Positions 16,880-24,830 of a stretch of 25,979 nt of DNA are shown here, in pieces. Both the position numbers and the translations under genes were made by a program. Every line of letters begins with the position of its first letter. The stretch's first letter is position 1. The notes beneath the pieces were generated by a model. It was not told the origin of the DNA. It did no database searches and worked only from the letters and a program-made list of their open reading frames with translations. Origin of the DNA: Sphaeroforma sirkka (lineage: Eukaryota; Opisthokonta; Ichthyosporea; Ichthyophonida); the NCBI GenBank assembly GCA_001586965.3, contig LUCW03001576.1:1-25979 (forward strand). Reading direction: 5' to 3'.

Positions 16880-17330
16880 ACCACCGTACCCTCACCCGTC
16901 CCTGACACATCAACAGATGTTTCCCATACCCCGGCTAATCACGCTGTTGAAGTACTACTTCCAAATTTTGGTTCAAACCAAATCATCGCGCTTGTTGGTT
17001 CCGCCTATGATACTTCCGATCCAGGCTAGCCAACACATACTGAATTCATCCGTGGTCTGGTGCGGCATTGGCTTACCCCCATCCTCGCTCCTCGACCGGA
17101 TTATGACGGATAACCTGGTCCTTCTCGGTATTTCATATTCTGCACTAACTCATTCCGCGGCACTACACGGCGCAGACCCGATCCGTACCACAGAGGTGGG
17201 TACTCTACTTAGTAGGTCAGCAAGCGAATATATGGAACATTCGATAGTAACAATGTTTTTTGTCAACACCGGCCCGAATTGACTCAGCGCATATCTTCCA
17301 TTGTCGACTCACTTGGTCAAGCTTCAAATG
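16880..17330 (+). pseudogene. GC-richer coding-like island, unrecognised
   Basis: This block stands out from the AT-rich surroundings. One plus frame is open for 121 codons (16917-17282) but reads like a shadow. A second frame (from about 16886) gives more protein-like pieces split by two TAG/TAA stops: NHAVEVLLPNFGSNQIIALV, then PTHTEFIRGLVRHWLTPILA. A third gives SSIVDSLGQASNGNLLATSS near 17290-17350. Such a pattern fits an old, frame-broken coding sequence, possibly retroelement or gene debris. No family is recognised. Confidence 0.25.
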
Positions 17331-18667
17331 GTAATTTACTGGCCACTTCTTCCCATCTGTTTTTTTCCTGAACCAGTACAGCGACTATGAGAGCCATGCC
17401 ATATGTTCATACATTGTAACATACATACTTAACATTTTTTGAAATAAATAATATTATCCCTATGGCTAAGGCTCAAGTGGCGGGCGCTACCATCTTCGAC
17501 GTGAGTGCTGCTATTAAGTTGACTTTCAAGGTGCATTTTAAGTCCAGAGCCTCCAGATCATCACTACACAGCAGTCCTTGTCCAGCAGTATCATGAATAA
17601 TGGTCAAGAAATGCTTTCTAATTATCGTCGGATTCACATTGTGAACAATATGATTAGAAATGAATATATATTAAAATAACCGAGCATGGTATCATCTACC
17701 GACTTTCAGTTGCAAGCGGGTATCTGCGACATCCAAAGGATACGCCAAAACTGTACACTATGCACCAAGATAATAGATGTTTGCTCATGTATATATCAAT
17801 CGCGTTAATGTATTGCCAAGCAACCTAGAGCGCCAACAAGTATTGCTTGTTCTATTGAAATTATCTGCTGAAATATCGGTGGCCCTCTCTCAAGAGTATT
17901 CGAATAAGCTGTCACTGTTACTTTCAAGAACAAAATATCTAAAATGCACATTGAAAATGTGGAAAAGTCACTTAACGTACATTCACCCAATATACCGATA
18001 AAGACATACTGGAATTTTGATCAAATATGTACAAATGTACATTTTAATAGCGACAATTCTTATTTTTTTAATGTACATTTACTGACTTTATCGTGCAAAA
18101 TTGGTTTCATTTTGAATCAAAGAGCCGTCGCTATTAAATCCAATTTTACAAATAAATTTGTTAAGGGGGGGGTGTTGACTTTTATAATTTGGTATCGATA
18201 TATGCTACTTCATTCAAGCTTCTCTCACTGCCTGGTGCGCCACTCACGTGGTCTGTGATGCTCTTTTGCAGTTACATACTAAAATAGTCTTTCGGGAATC
18301 CATTTTTTATTTCTGTTGTCATGTTGGACACTTGTGGACATAGCCGTGCGAGACAATGCCTCCAAATCATGCACGAGTCGTGGACATTCTGGTAATGCTC
18401 TAGCATAGGCACAAAGCAACCCCCCACAGCTTAAATTGTCGTGTTGGGTTTTACCACCTACACTGAGGCTGTATGTAACATTATCTGTGAGGTATCATTT
18501 CATCCATCGTACTATATAACTGAATTGGTCGTCAGCTCTAGCAGGACTTGGCATACCATCCTAAATCGGTACAATTGCGGTTGTTTGTACACTGTAACAA
18601 TCACTAAGGTCCAATATGCGTTGATAGATTCCACGGGATCAATATAGCGAACACCTGTGGTGGTCCC
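17331..18667. other. Non-coding stretch with a polypurine-like site
   Basis: Open frames here (for example 17777-18001, 17944-18258, 18441-18647) have no recognisable product and overlap each other, so I treat them as chance. A run of eight G followed by TGTTGACT at 18163-18180 resembles a retroelement polypurine tract and LTR start on the plus strand. A 12-bp inverted pair lies at 18043-18054 and 18127-18138. Confidence 0.4.
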
Positions 18668-18976
18668 TTAAGTCGTAAGCTTTCTGCCTACGATACTTGT
18701 ATAATAGTCTCTATGTGTATTAGCATCACATAAACGAACAGCCTGAGATGGTAGAATACCCCGGATATAAGCGAACCTTTGATCCACTCCCCTGGGTTCG
18801 CAGCATTGTATTACATTGCTTTCCTGCAAGATCCTGTCGCCGATATAAAATGACTTCGACTCTGACACAGTACCTATCGCTACACTGGTATCTATGTTGA
18901 TTATCTCCTTTCGCTTCTTTTCTACATGTTCACTGTTCTCACTGCTTAGCAGAAGGCGTCGCCATCTTCTCAGCAA
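18668..18976 (-). CDS. Small open frame, hypothetical
   Basis: The frame has 102 codons from an ATG at 18976 to TAA at 18668-18670. The N-terminus is basic (LRRWRR), and a charged segment (EHVEKKRKEIINIDTS) is followed by mixed sequence with SESKSFYIGDRILQ. There is no signal peptide, membrane helix or known motif. The composition is more balanced than the neighbouring shadows, but the length is within chance for this region. It could be a fragment of an exon. Confidence 0.2.
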   Translation of the reverse strand: MLRRWRRLLLSSENSEHVEKKRKEIINIDTSVAIGTVSESKSFYIGDRILQESNVIQCCEPRGVDQRFAYIRGILPSQAVRLCDANTHRDYYTSIVGRKLTT

Positions 18977-18979
18977 TGT

Positions 18980-19666
18980 AGATCAATAAAACATATTTTT
19001 GCTAGACATTAACACCTTAGACTTGCCAAGCGTCTCACTTCGTTTGGCTGCTAGGCGTGCATTGCGGTTTGCAGTCATTTTTTAATTGGTGCACCCGATG
19101 CATGAATTCCGGCCTGATATGTTCAATGATCTAATTCCCATGGCAGTGCACTGCTAATGGTAGCTTGGGAAATTGTGTACAGTGAAGACTTTACCGAGCT
19201 TCATCTTACAGAGAAATGACAGTCATTCTCAAATACGTAAACACATCTTGATGCGTAGTCATTGTTGTTGTTGATATTAGCTGTTCTCATTGACTGGGTG
19301 TCCGTTCCTTGTTTGCACTGGCAGAGAGGATGAGCCTGTCTCCAAGTAATGTACTTATTTTCGTCAGCAAGCACAAGTTTTATGGCCATAAATGAGAATT
19401 TAGTATTCATTTTACTCAAACATAGTCTTTACATTAACTCAAATATCCAGAGATACAGCCTGAAAACAAATTTTCACTGATTTTCGTGTCACATCTCAGT
19501 GGCGAATTTTCCGCCTGTATACGTGTCGGATTGTTATCAGCGTCTGGGACGGCCGTAGTGATATCTGTGACAGGGCGGTGGCAGGGCAAATTAAACTATG
19601 GAAGTCAGACTTTGCATCAATTTATTCTGTCAGAGATACGTGTTGAAAATGTTCTATATCAATTTG
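18980..19666. other. Non-coding stretch, nothing identified
   Basis: Short frames on both strands have no recognisable products. Apart from a GTTGTTGTTG run near 19265 I see no repeats. It ends at the TGTAGTAAA that starts the family B LTR. Confidence 0.4.
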
Positions 19667-19845
19667 TGTAGTAAACATATCAAAATACGATACTAAAACC
19701 TACTGAGTCTCCCTGAGGCTCAGTGCGGTGTATTTATTCTTAAATTTGATTGTCTGCGTGGTTTACAAATAATTCACCTCGTGTGAATTAATTGTAAACT
19801 AATTCTAACTCCACACTGATAGTCTTTAAAGGGGACTTTACTACA
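19667..19845 (-). repeat. Short LTR (179 bp), probable 3' LTR of family B
   Basis: The ends are a perfect 9-bp inverted pair: TGTAGTAAA at 19667-19675 and TTTACTACA at 19837-19845. On the minus strand it is immediately preceded by a polypurine tract (TTGAGGGGAG within 19846-19860), the classic layout for the start of a 3' LTR. AATAAATA occurs on the minus strand near 19730-19740. The body of a minus-strand gypsy element lies further right, so this is most likely its 3' LTR. The other LTR is outside the window, so the pairing is not proven. The flanks ATTTG and CTCCC do not match, which argues against a solo LTR. Confidence 0.65.
19761..19799. repeat. Hairpin-forming inverted repeat inside the LTR
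   Basis: Arms 19761-19777 and 19783-19799 are 17 bases each and pair at 16 positions, with a 5-base loop (CTCGT). It sits in the middle of the 179-bp LTR, where the transcript start or polyadenylation region would be. Confidence 0.85.
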
Positions 19846-19860
19846 CTCCCCTCAAGCTCA
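19846..19860 (-). promoter_or_regulatory. Polypurine tract of family B
   Basis: The minus strand reads TGAGCTTGAGGGGAG directly before the LTR start TGTAG. In LTR elements such a purine run resists RNase H and primes plus-strand cDNA. The position and sequence match that role well. Confidence 0.65.
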
Positions 19861-20302
19861 AGCGTCACCAGTGATTGAAGAGCTTCAAAAAAATAAATGA
19901 CCTCTTAAACTATTGAAAATTAAACATATAAAACTAGAAGTGTAAATTAAACAATATATATATACAAAAACTAGTGAAAATCCTTCTGCTGAGTAAGTTT
20001 GTGCCTTGGAAACTGGTCTTTTGAACCATCCCGGCTGTGCTGGTATATTTTCACCCCCCAAAAAAGCAAGGGTATCCGCTGGTATGTTTTCACCCCCCCC
20101 CATAAGCTAGGGTATCCGCTGGAGTTATACTCGCCTATAAGCTCGAGTTGTGGAATCGTCGTTCGCCTCTACACCGTGGTAAAATCTCACGAGGAGAGAC
20201 AAACTCCGATCCGGAAGTAGATGATAGACATCTAGTATTCATCAACGTAACGTTGGAATTATTGTTGTTGTGCCGCTTTCTTCTTCTGTCGAGTTTGCTC
20301 GA
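19861..20302 (-). other. 3' region of family B between chromodomain and polypurine tract
   Basis: No domain is recognised. It begins (element sense) with the basic end of the integrase tail (RQKKKAAQQQ near 20265-20300) and goes through a diverged stretch and the 39/40-bp tandem repeat. It ends in AT-rich sequence with an (AT)5 run near 19954-19963. Confidence 0.5.
20040..20118. repeat. Two tandem 39/40-bp units with C/G runs
   Basis: Units 20040-20078 and 20079-20118 share CTGGTAT-TTTTCACCCCCC and AGGGTATCCG ends. The middles differ (CAAAAAAGCA versus CCCATAAGCT). On the element strand each holds a run of G followed by TGAAAA, similar to a polypurine tract. A third, decayed unit may follow. 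Confidence 0.8.
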
Positions 20303-20460
20303 CTTTGTGGTATGCAGCGATATCATTCGGATCGTCAAAAGCTTCGGCTGACTCCCAAGTTGGATCACCTTCCGCCAGCGAACCAAGTATTCTGTATTTC
20401 CTGTGGAATCATTCTGTCTATGGCGAATGATGTAACGGAACGAGAACTATCCTGCCACAT
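20303..20460 (-). pseudogene. pol: Chromodomain at integrase C-terminus, family B
   Basis: Spread over two frames, the sequence gives IRHRQND (20407-20430), EYLVRW (about 20380-20400), then DPTWESAEAFDDPNDIAAYH (about 20310-20368). This is the chromodomain pattern: an Ile/Val-x-x-H/K-R strand, a YLVRW aromatic strand and TWE(P/S)AE leading into the C-terminal helix. Chromodomains bind methylated histone H3 and target chromovirus integration. The two aromatic-cage Trp/Tyr positions are present. A one-base difference after YLVRW breaks the frame. Confidence 0.8.
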
Positions 20461-20766
20461 ATGATCTTCTAAAGATTTTTCGGTGGCTCTATGGACTAAT
20501 CGCAAAAGTTCCACTCTAACTGGTTTACCTTTTGAAAGTATCTGAAGTGAACCATCCTTGTGTGTCAGTTCATATCCTTGTCCCTGTCTGGCTTTGACAA
20601 CGTATGGTTCAAACATTGGTCGCATTGCTTTGGTTGTGCGACCTTCGGACCGTACCATTACCACATCCCCTGGTTGAAAGGCGATAAAATCGTAAGCATG
20701 GAGGCGGTCAAACTGCCTGGATAGTGTGTCTGCGTATTTCTGCGTGACCTTGTAAAGCGTCGGCAA
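20365..20766 (-). pseudogene. pol: Integrase C-terminal (GPY-like) domain, family B
   Basis: This open frame includes AFQPGDVVMVRSEGRTTKAM, then FEPYVVKARQGQGYELTHKDG and VRVELLRLVHRA. This is the SH3-like C-terminal DNA-binding region of gypsy integrases (the GPF/GPY module, here MFEPYVV). It follows the DDE core and precedes the chromodomain. The last ~20 residues of the frame leave the chromodomain frame, so there is an indel near 20430. Confidence 0.8.
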
Positions 20767-21338
20767 AGATAGTGTCGTGCAAACGATTCAGCCGGTGTGC
20801 CCAAACCTCATTGGTGACTGGCTGATTCACCGGAAGGTCATCCGTGAATTCAGTAAACGGGACATGACGGCGACCGAAGTAGGCGCTGAATGGTGCTGTC
20901 TTGTGTCGCCGAGATATTCGGATGTTCTGGCACAGCATAATAAGTGGTAGTTGGACATCCCATGCCGTATGTAAAGATTCACATAGCTTGCGAACTCCTT
21001 CGTGCATGTCTGTCTTCTCTCCGCTGCTCCCAGAACCTGAGGACGATATGGTGGCGACTTCGCATGCATCACTCCAACTTCTTGAGTTATTAGTTTAACA
21101 ATCTTGTTCGAAAAACTCGCCACCTCGTCTGATTGGATTTTCCTGGAAAACCATGTTCCCCAAACACCTCCATAAGTTTCGATGTCACCACTTCTGCTGA
21201 CTTTGTGGCCGTTGCTCTTAATATCGAGTACCCCGTTGCTATATCCAACACGTGCCATATATATCGATTTCCTGCTGCTGAAACTAGTGGCATTGGAATC
21301 ATGTCGACTTGAATATGATCCCACGGATACTTTGCCAT
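20708..21338 (-). pseudogene. pol: Integrase catalytic core, family B (fragmented)
   Basis: Three frames carry it in turn. 21338-21130 has PWDHIQVDMIPMPL with the first Asp, LDIATGYSILR and VFGEHGFP. 21130-21010 has IQSDEVASF with the second Asp, and SPPYRPQVLGAAERR with the Glu, matching the usual H-x-x-S-P-Y-x-P-Q-x-x-G-x-x-E-R pattern. 21007-20708 has the last helices (WDVQLPLIMLCQNIRISRRH and PFSAYFGRR). The DDE residues are all present although the frame is broken near 21130 and 21010. It would insert the cDNA and needs the zinc-binding and GPY parts on either side. Confidence 0.85.
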
Positions 21339-21655
21339 TATATATTAATCATCGGGTGAAATCCCTTTCGTAACACCCTCTGTCCTAGACACGTGCGACA
21401 GTTTCTCCTAACTGTTTGTGCAAAGCTCCAGAGCGTTAGGCCACAAATGTCCGTTCTGCTGTAGTTGAGCAACTGTATCCTCTGCTCTATGATGCCCAAT
21501 CTCATACTGACACAAGGTGAGCTGTGTGCGACGCAACTTATCTCTTCCTCATCTGGAGAATCCGTCATGGCTACTTCCGAGGTAGCGATGGATACTAGCC
21601 GAGACGTATCTAATGGGGTGACTTTCGATACTGAGGACGGTTCAGCATATCCCAA
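21338..21655 (-). pseudogene. pol: Integrase zinc-binding domain and linker, family B (frameshifted)
   Basis: The expected H2C2 segment lies between the methyltransferase-like part and the core. In one frame GHHRAEDTVAQLQQNGHLW supplies the histidines. In the other NCRTCLGQRVLRKGFHP supplies the CxxC. One indel near 21430 separates them. The upstream 60 residues of the open frame (acidic, SPDEEEISC) are an unrecognised linker. Confidence 0.7.
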
Positions 21656-21838
21656 TCGTGCTGAAAACGTCGCTGGAAGGCTGTAACCATTGCGTGGGCC
21701 TACTCTGGCAATGACTGTGTGACCCCATGGTGTCTTGCCACTCGCATACTTTTCCGTATTTGAGGAAGGAGTGGGCTGTCCTGCCCGGAACTAATACTGG
21801 GTCTCTGTAGGAGCGACTTGAATAACTGGAGCCAAGGC
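21656..21838 (-). pseudogene. pol: Linker between methyltransferase-like and integrase parts, family B
   Basis: This is diverged sequence with no motif I recognise. In family A the corresponding linker is a charged, helical stretch. Several stops and frame changes occur. Confidence 0.4.
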
Positions 21839-22110
21839 TCATGGGGCGCTCACGGTAGACACTGCCGTAGCTGTGGCCCTCTCTGATCGTATCTTGCGCA
21901 ACATTCTATGGATTAATCTCCATGGTGGGTTCATCCATTCGTCTATATCTTTCCAACAATGTGCAATCGCTCCACCCCTGTCATCGTCGGTGTAGTAGCG
22001 TGGCAAATGGTGATCCTGATACTGAAGCAAAGACATCGACATTATTCTCACCCATAATCCGTTGCGCTTGCTCAAAGTAATCTGGAAAAAGTTGCCCAAC
22101 ATTCTGCATA
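21839..22110 (-). pseudogene. Methyltransferase-like (DIRS MT-type) domain, family B
   Basis: Directly after RNase H, ENNVDVFA (VDVFA at 22026-22040) is followed after one frame change by LPRYYTDDDRGG, a Trp-x5-W segment, and NPPWRLIHRMLRKI (NPPWRLI at 21911-21931). VD-x-FA, then NPPW-x-LI about 35 residues on, is the pattern of the N6-adenine-methyltransferase-like domain known from DIRS elements. The module sits in the same place as in family A (8060-8360), so it is part of the Pol architecture and not a chance match. The surrounding frame carries a stop and indels. Confidence 0.65.
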
Positions 22111-22158
22111 TAATACCTCCGGGTCCTCAGTCTCAACAGTTCCCTCATGAAGCCTAGA

Positions 22159-22510
22159 CTACGCGTCTGGTAGCACGTTCTTTATACCCGGGATGTGCGA
22201 GATAGTGAAATTGAAAGGCGCTTTGATGTAATGCCATCGTTGTAGCATCGGATTCAGCTTTAGCTGTGTGTTCATACACAAAGCCTTGTGATCAGTCAAC
22301 ACTGAAAAGTGTCGACCTTCGAGATGATCCCGGAAGTGTGTGAGACCATATGCCAAGGCCAATAATTCCTTCATGGTGTTGTTGCGTAATTGCGCTGTGC
22401 TGCGTTGAGGGTCTTGCTGAAGAACATTAGGTATTGCTTCTTCCTTCTATGGTCTGAAACAATGCACCTCCAATACCGTAGTCGCTTGCATCCGTTTCGA
22501 GTTGTAAAGG
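22159..22510 (-). pseudogene. pol: RNase H domain, family B
   Basis: The start, ETDASDYGIGGALFQ, lies at about 22460-22505 with the first Asp; a frame change follows. Then MKELLALAYGLTHFRDHL carries the Glu and FSVLTDHKALCM the third Asp, and FNFTISHIPGIKNVLPDA comes before a TAG (22159-22161). The conserved sequence continues in the same frame after the TAG (SRL), so the stop looks like a point change from a Leu codon. The domain is of the gypsy RNase H type and otherwise complete. Confidence 0.85.
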
Positions 22511-22519
22511 TACTTCGTC

Positions 22520-23340
22520 GACGGAAATTTCAACACTACTGCCTCAACTATGGCTTGCTTCATGGCATCCCAAGCTTGCTGTTGTCTCTGTCCCCACCTG
22601 TCTCAATGATTTCCTTGGGCCTCAGTCTTACGAATTCCCGGAGTGGGGGCAAATACCTCTGCAAAGTTTGGTAGGTGCTCGTGAAGAAAGTTGGCTAATC
22701 CCAAGGCCGATGCAATGTCTTTTGTACTTCTTCAGGTTGGCCAGCCAATGAGCTTGGCCTGTTTTTCATGGCAAATATCAATTCTGACCTTCGATACTCG
22801 CTTCCCTAGGATCATGGCTTCTTTGACTGCAAAATGACATTTTGAAGGGTTTAGCTTGGAACTTTGTGGTACGTCAGCCGCCAAATGATCTCTTTCACTA
22901 CTCGTACGTGTTCCTCGTAGTCATCTGTTGCTATTACTTGATGTCCTCCAGGTAGTGGTGTGCCGGAAGTCCCGCAATATCACACTCAAGTGTACGCTGA
23001 AATTGCTGCGTCAGTGTAATGTAGTCTAAATGGCGCTGATGTAAAAGAATACTGGCTCTTGCCATGTGTGAAACTGACTAGATACTGAGAATCAGGGTGA
23101 ATTGGGAGTCGATGGTACGCTGCGGTTAGATCCAATGTCGTGTAATATCTCTTCCCTTGATGTTACCAATGATGTCGTTGATACGGGAATAATGAACTGA
23201 TCCGCCATTATGCATGCATTCACCGCTCTGAGGTCCAAACACACTAACACTTTCTTTAGTTCTCAGATTGAGTATGCTCTGGAACTTGCGAGCAAGGAAT
23301 AGATTGACCCGGAAGTGGCTGTATCCCTTTGAACTATGAG
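22520..23340 (-). pseudogene. pol: Reverse transcriptase, family B (fragmented)
   Basis: VCLDLRAVNACI (about 23215-23260) is the fingers motif. TTLDLTAAYHRLPIHPDSQY (about 23080-23145) is motif A, with the first catalytic Asp. TSAPFRL is the block after it. The catalytic turn reads YLEDI at 22940-22954, with Glu in place of the first Asp, and a 2-base insertion follows. DDYEEHVRVVKEIIWRL leads into the thumb. The 1-2 base indels near 23150, 22990 and 22935 scatter it over three frames. It is inactive both by frame and by the active-site change. Confidence 0.8.
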
Positions 23341-23600
23341 GCCAAATCTTGAATCCACTTCTGCACCTAATCTATCTACCCCGTGGTACATCCATTTGTC
23401 TGCTACAAAGTTCCTTACTGCTTGCAGCTTGATCTGGTGTCACTGGCAATCTAACTTCGCCCCTCCTTCCAATCTGCACCTGTCGCTTTCTCGAATACCG
23501 TCATTGTTGTCCCTCAGTTCCTTGTCTGGTTCCAGTGCAAACACCGGTTTTCCTCGGTCAAATCTGGTGGTCCGTCTTAGCGGTATTGGTTTCCAATAGT
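23341..23600 (-). pseudogene. pol: Protease-RT linker, family B, diverged
   Basis: By position this is the entry region of RT. I can pick out no secure motif. The plus-strand open frame here (23336-23599) is Ser/Leu/Pro-rich and looks like a shadow. Confidence 0.35.
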
Positions 23601-23639
23601 TTTGTCTGGCTCCGTTTGGATCTATGGGTGAGAATGGCG

Positions 23640-23990
23640 TTGAAGGCCTCCACGTGTAGCCCTAAGCCAGGCGTAAAGGTCCTGGCCTACGATCACGTGG
23701 ATAGTCGGTGGTAGATTCTGTTAGCTCGAAAGACTGTTCTGTGAGCTCTGGACCATATCGTACTGGAGTTTGTACGGTTGAGCCTATTCGCCGTGTACGG
23801 AGACTACGATCAGCTAGGTATATATAGGATCCCTCGGAGCCGACTTAATTTGCAATCCCCAATCATCGTGTACGGATGTCGAATCAATGCAACTTCTGTT
23901 TGCCCCAGAATCCCACTAACGCCCTGCATGTCTTACCGTTAATCAGGATAGATATGAATACTCGATTGTCCATTGAAAGTAGTAATGGAT
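23640..23990 (-). pseudogene. pol: Aspartic protease, family B
   Basis: The strand before the active site reads VFISILINGKTCRALV, then after a one-base shift DSGANRSCID (DSGAN coded by 23898-23912). This is the canonical retropepsin loop. It contrasts with the DPGA/DPWA of family A. Later residues, including WGLQIKSAPRDPIY, stay in the DSGAN frame until a TAG near 23820. The domain length is about right, but the flap and final strands are not clear. Confidence 0.75.
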
Positions 23991-24059
23991 CTTTGATCGA
24001 GATATTATCACAGGTGTGCTAGAACGGGAAAACTAAAGTTGCATCTGCATCCGACACCC

Positions 24060-24830
24060 CTTACGTCATATTCCTGATCCGCTGCCTATGGTTTCCACGT
24101 TGCATCCTCTTTCAAAACTCACCCTGTTTGATTTCGTCTGGGTGTGCCAGTATGGAAGCAATGTGTGTAATGTCTGCTCAGGCGTGGTCTATCTGCTCCG
24201 TTTGCTGGTCGTCCGAGTCTATCAGAGCCGTAATGGTGTTTGACCGCGGGCAAACTCTTATTGAAGGATACGCCTTGGTTGAATTTTCGGCCCGAGTTGG
24301 GGGTGAATCCAACCCACTTTTGTTCGACTGGTAGTACTTGCAGGAAGATATATGCCTGAAACTGGGTGGGGCACCCGCTCTGCACGCGTAACACGTGAGT
24401 GGTCGTAGACGTGCTTGTGCGTTGTGTGCTACCTCCTCCTGTATTCGAACGTATTCAAAGGCTTACGATCTCGTTGTTGTTGGGCTGGAACGCCGATCCC
24501 CCACTTCATCTGTGTCCGTACCCGTTGTGCAAGGGATGGCATCTGGTTTCTTGTATGCTCTGGATTTAAAAAAATGCGGAGAAGGTCTTCAGTCTCCAGC
24601 TGGTCCCAACCTATGTGTGTTGTTGTAGCGTTGCGTTCATACGTCATATTACCTGTCAGGTCCTCGAGGGCCTGCATGAGGCAGTGATTAAGCAGCCGCT
24701 TAAGAAAGTCCCTTGCCCTTATCACTGCTGCTCCCAAGGCTCTCTTGTGAACTTCCACAATCTTGTTCAAATGTTCCCTGGCTGACTCTACACCCTTGGT
24801 GCAGGGGATTACCCTTCGCCCAACTTCCTA
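24060..24830 (-). pseudogene. gag: Gag core and Cys-rich tail, family B
   Basis: The best piece is 24770-24429: HLNKIVEVHKRALGAAVI, a helical, Leu-rich segment (FLKRLLNHCLMQALEDLTG), and a tail rich in Arg/Gln. It is followed near 24340-24400 in another frame by CYACRAGAP and a His/Cys pair (RHISSC). This is reminiscent of a nucleocapsid zinc knuckle, although the spacing is not CX2CX4HX4C. It lies upstream of the protease, as Gag should. No single frame covers it, so it is old. The assignment rests mainly on position and composition. Confidence 0.5.

Noticed and set aside
20135..20464. Plus- and minus-strand small open frames around the chromodomain (20148-20351, 20270-20464, 20135-20386)
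   Set aside because: They overlap the chromodomain-coding sequence in other frames. The chromodomain motifs explain the region better.
23336..23599. Plus-strand frame of 87 codons
   Set aside because: It is a Ser/Leu/Pro-rich shadow inside the minus-strand family B Pol, with no motif.
24128..24687. Plus-strand frames at 24128-24334, 24395-24628 and 24415-24687
   Set aside because: They lie opposite the Gag region of family B and are rich in Cys/Ser/Val with no recognisable domain.
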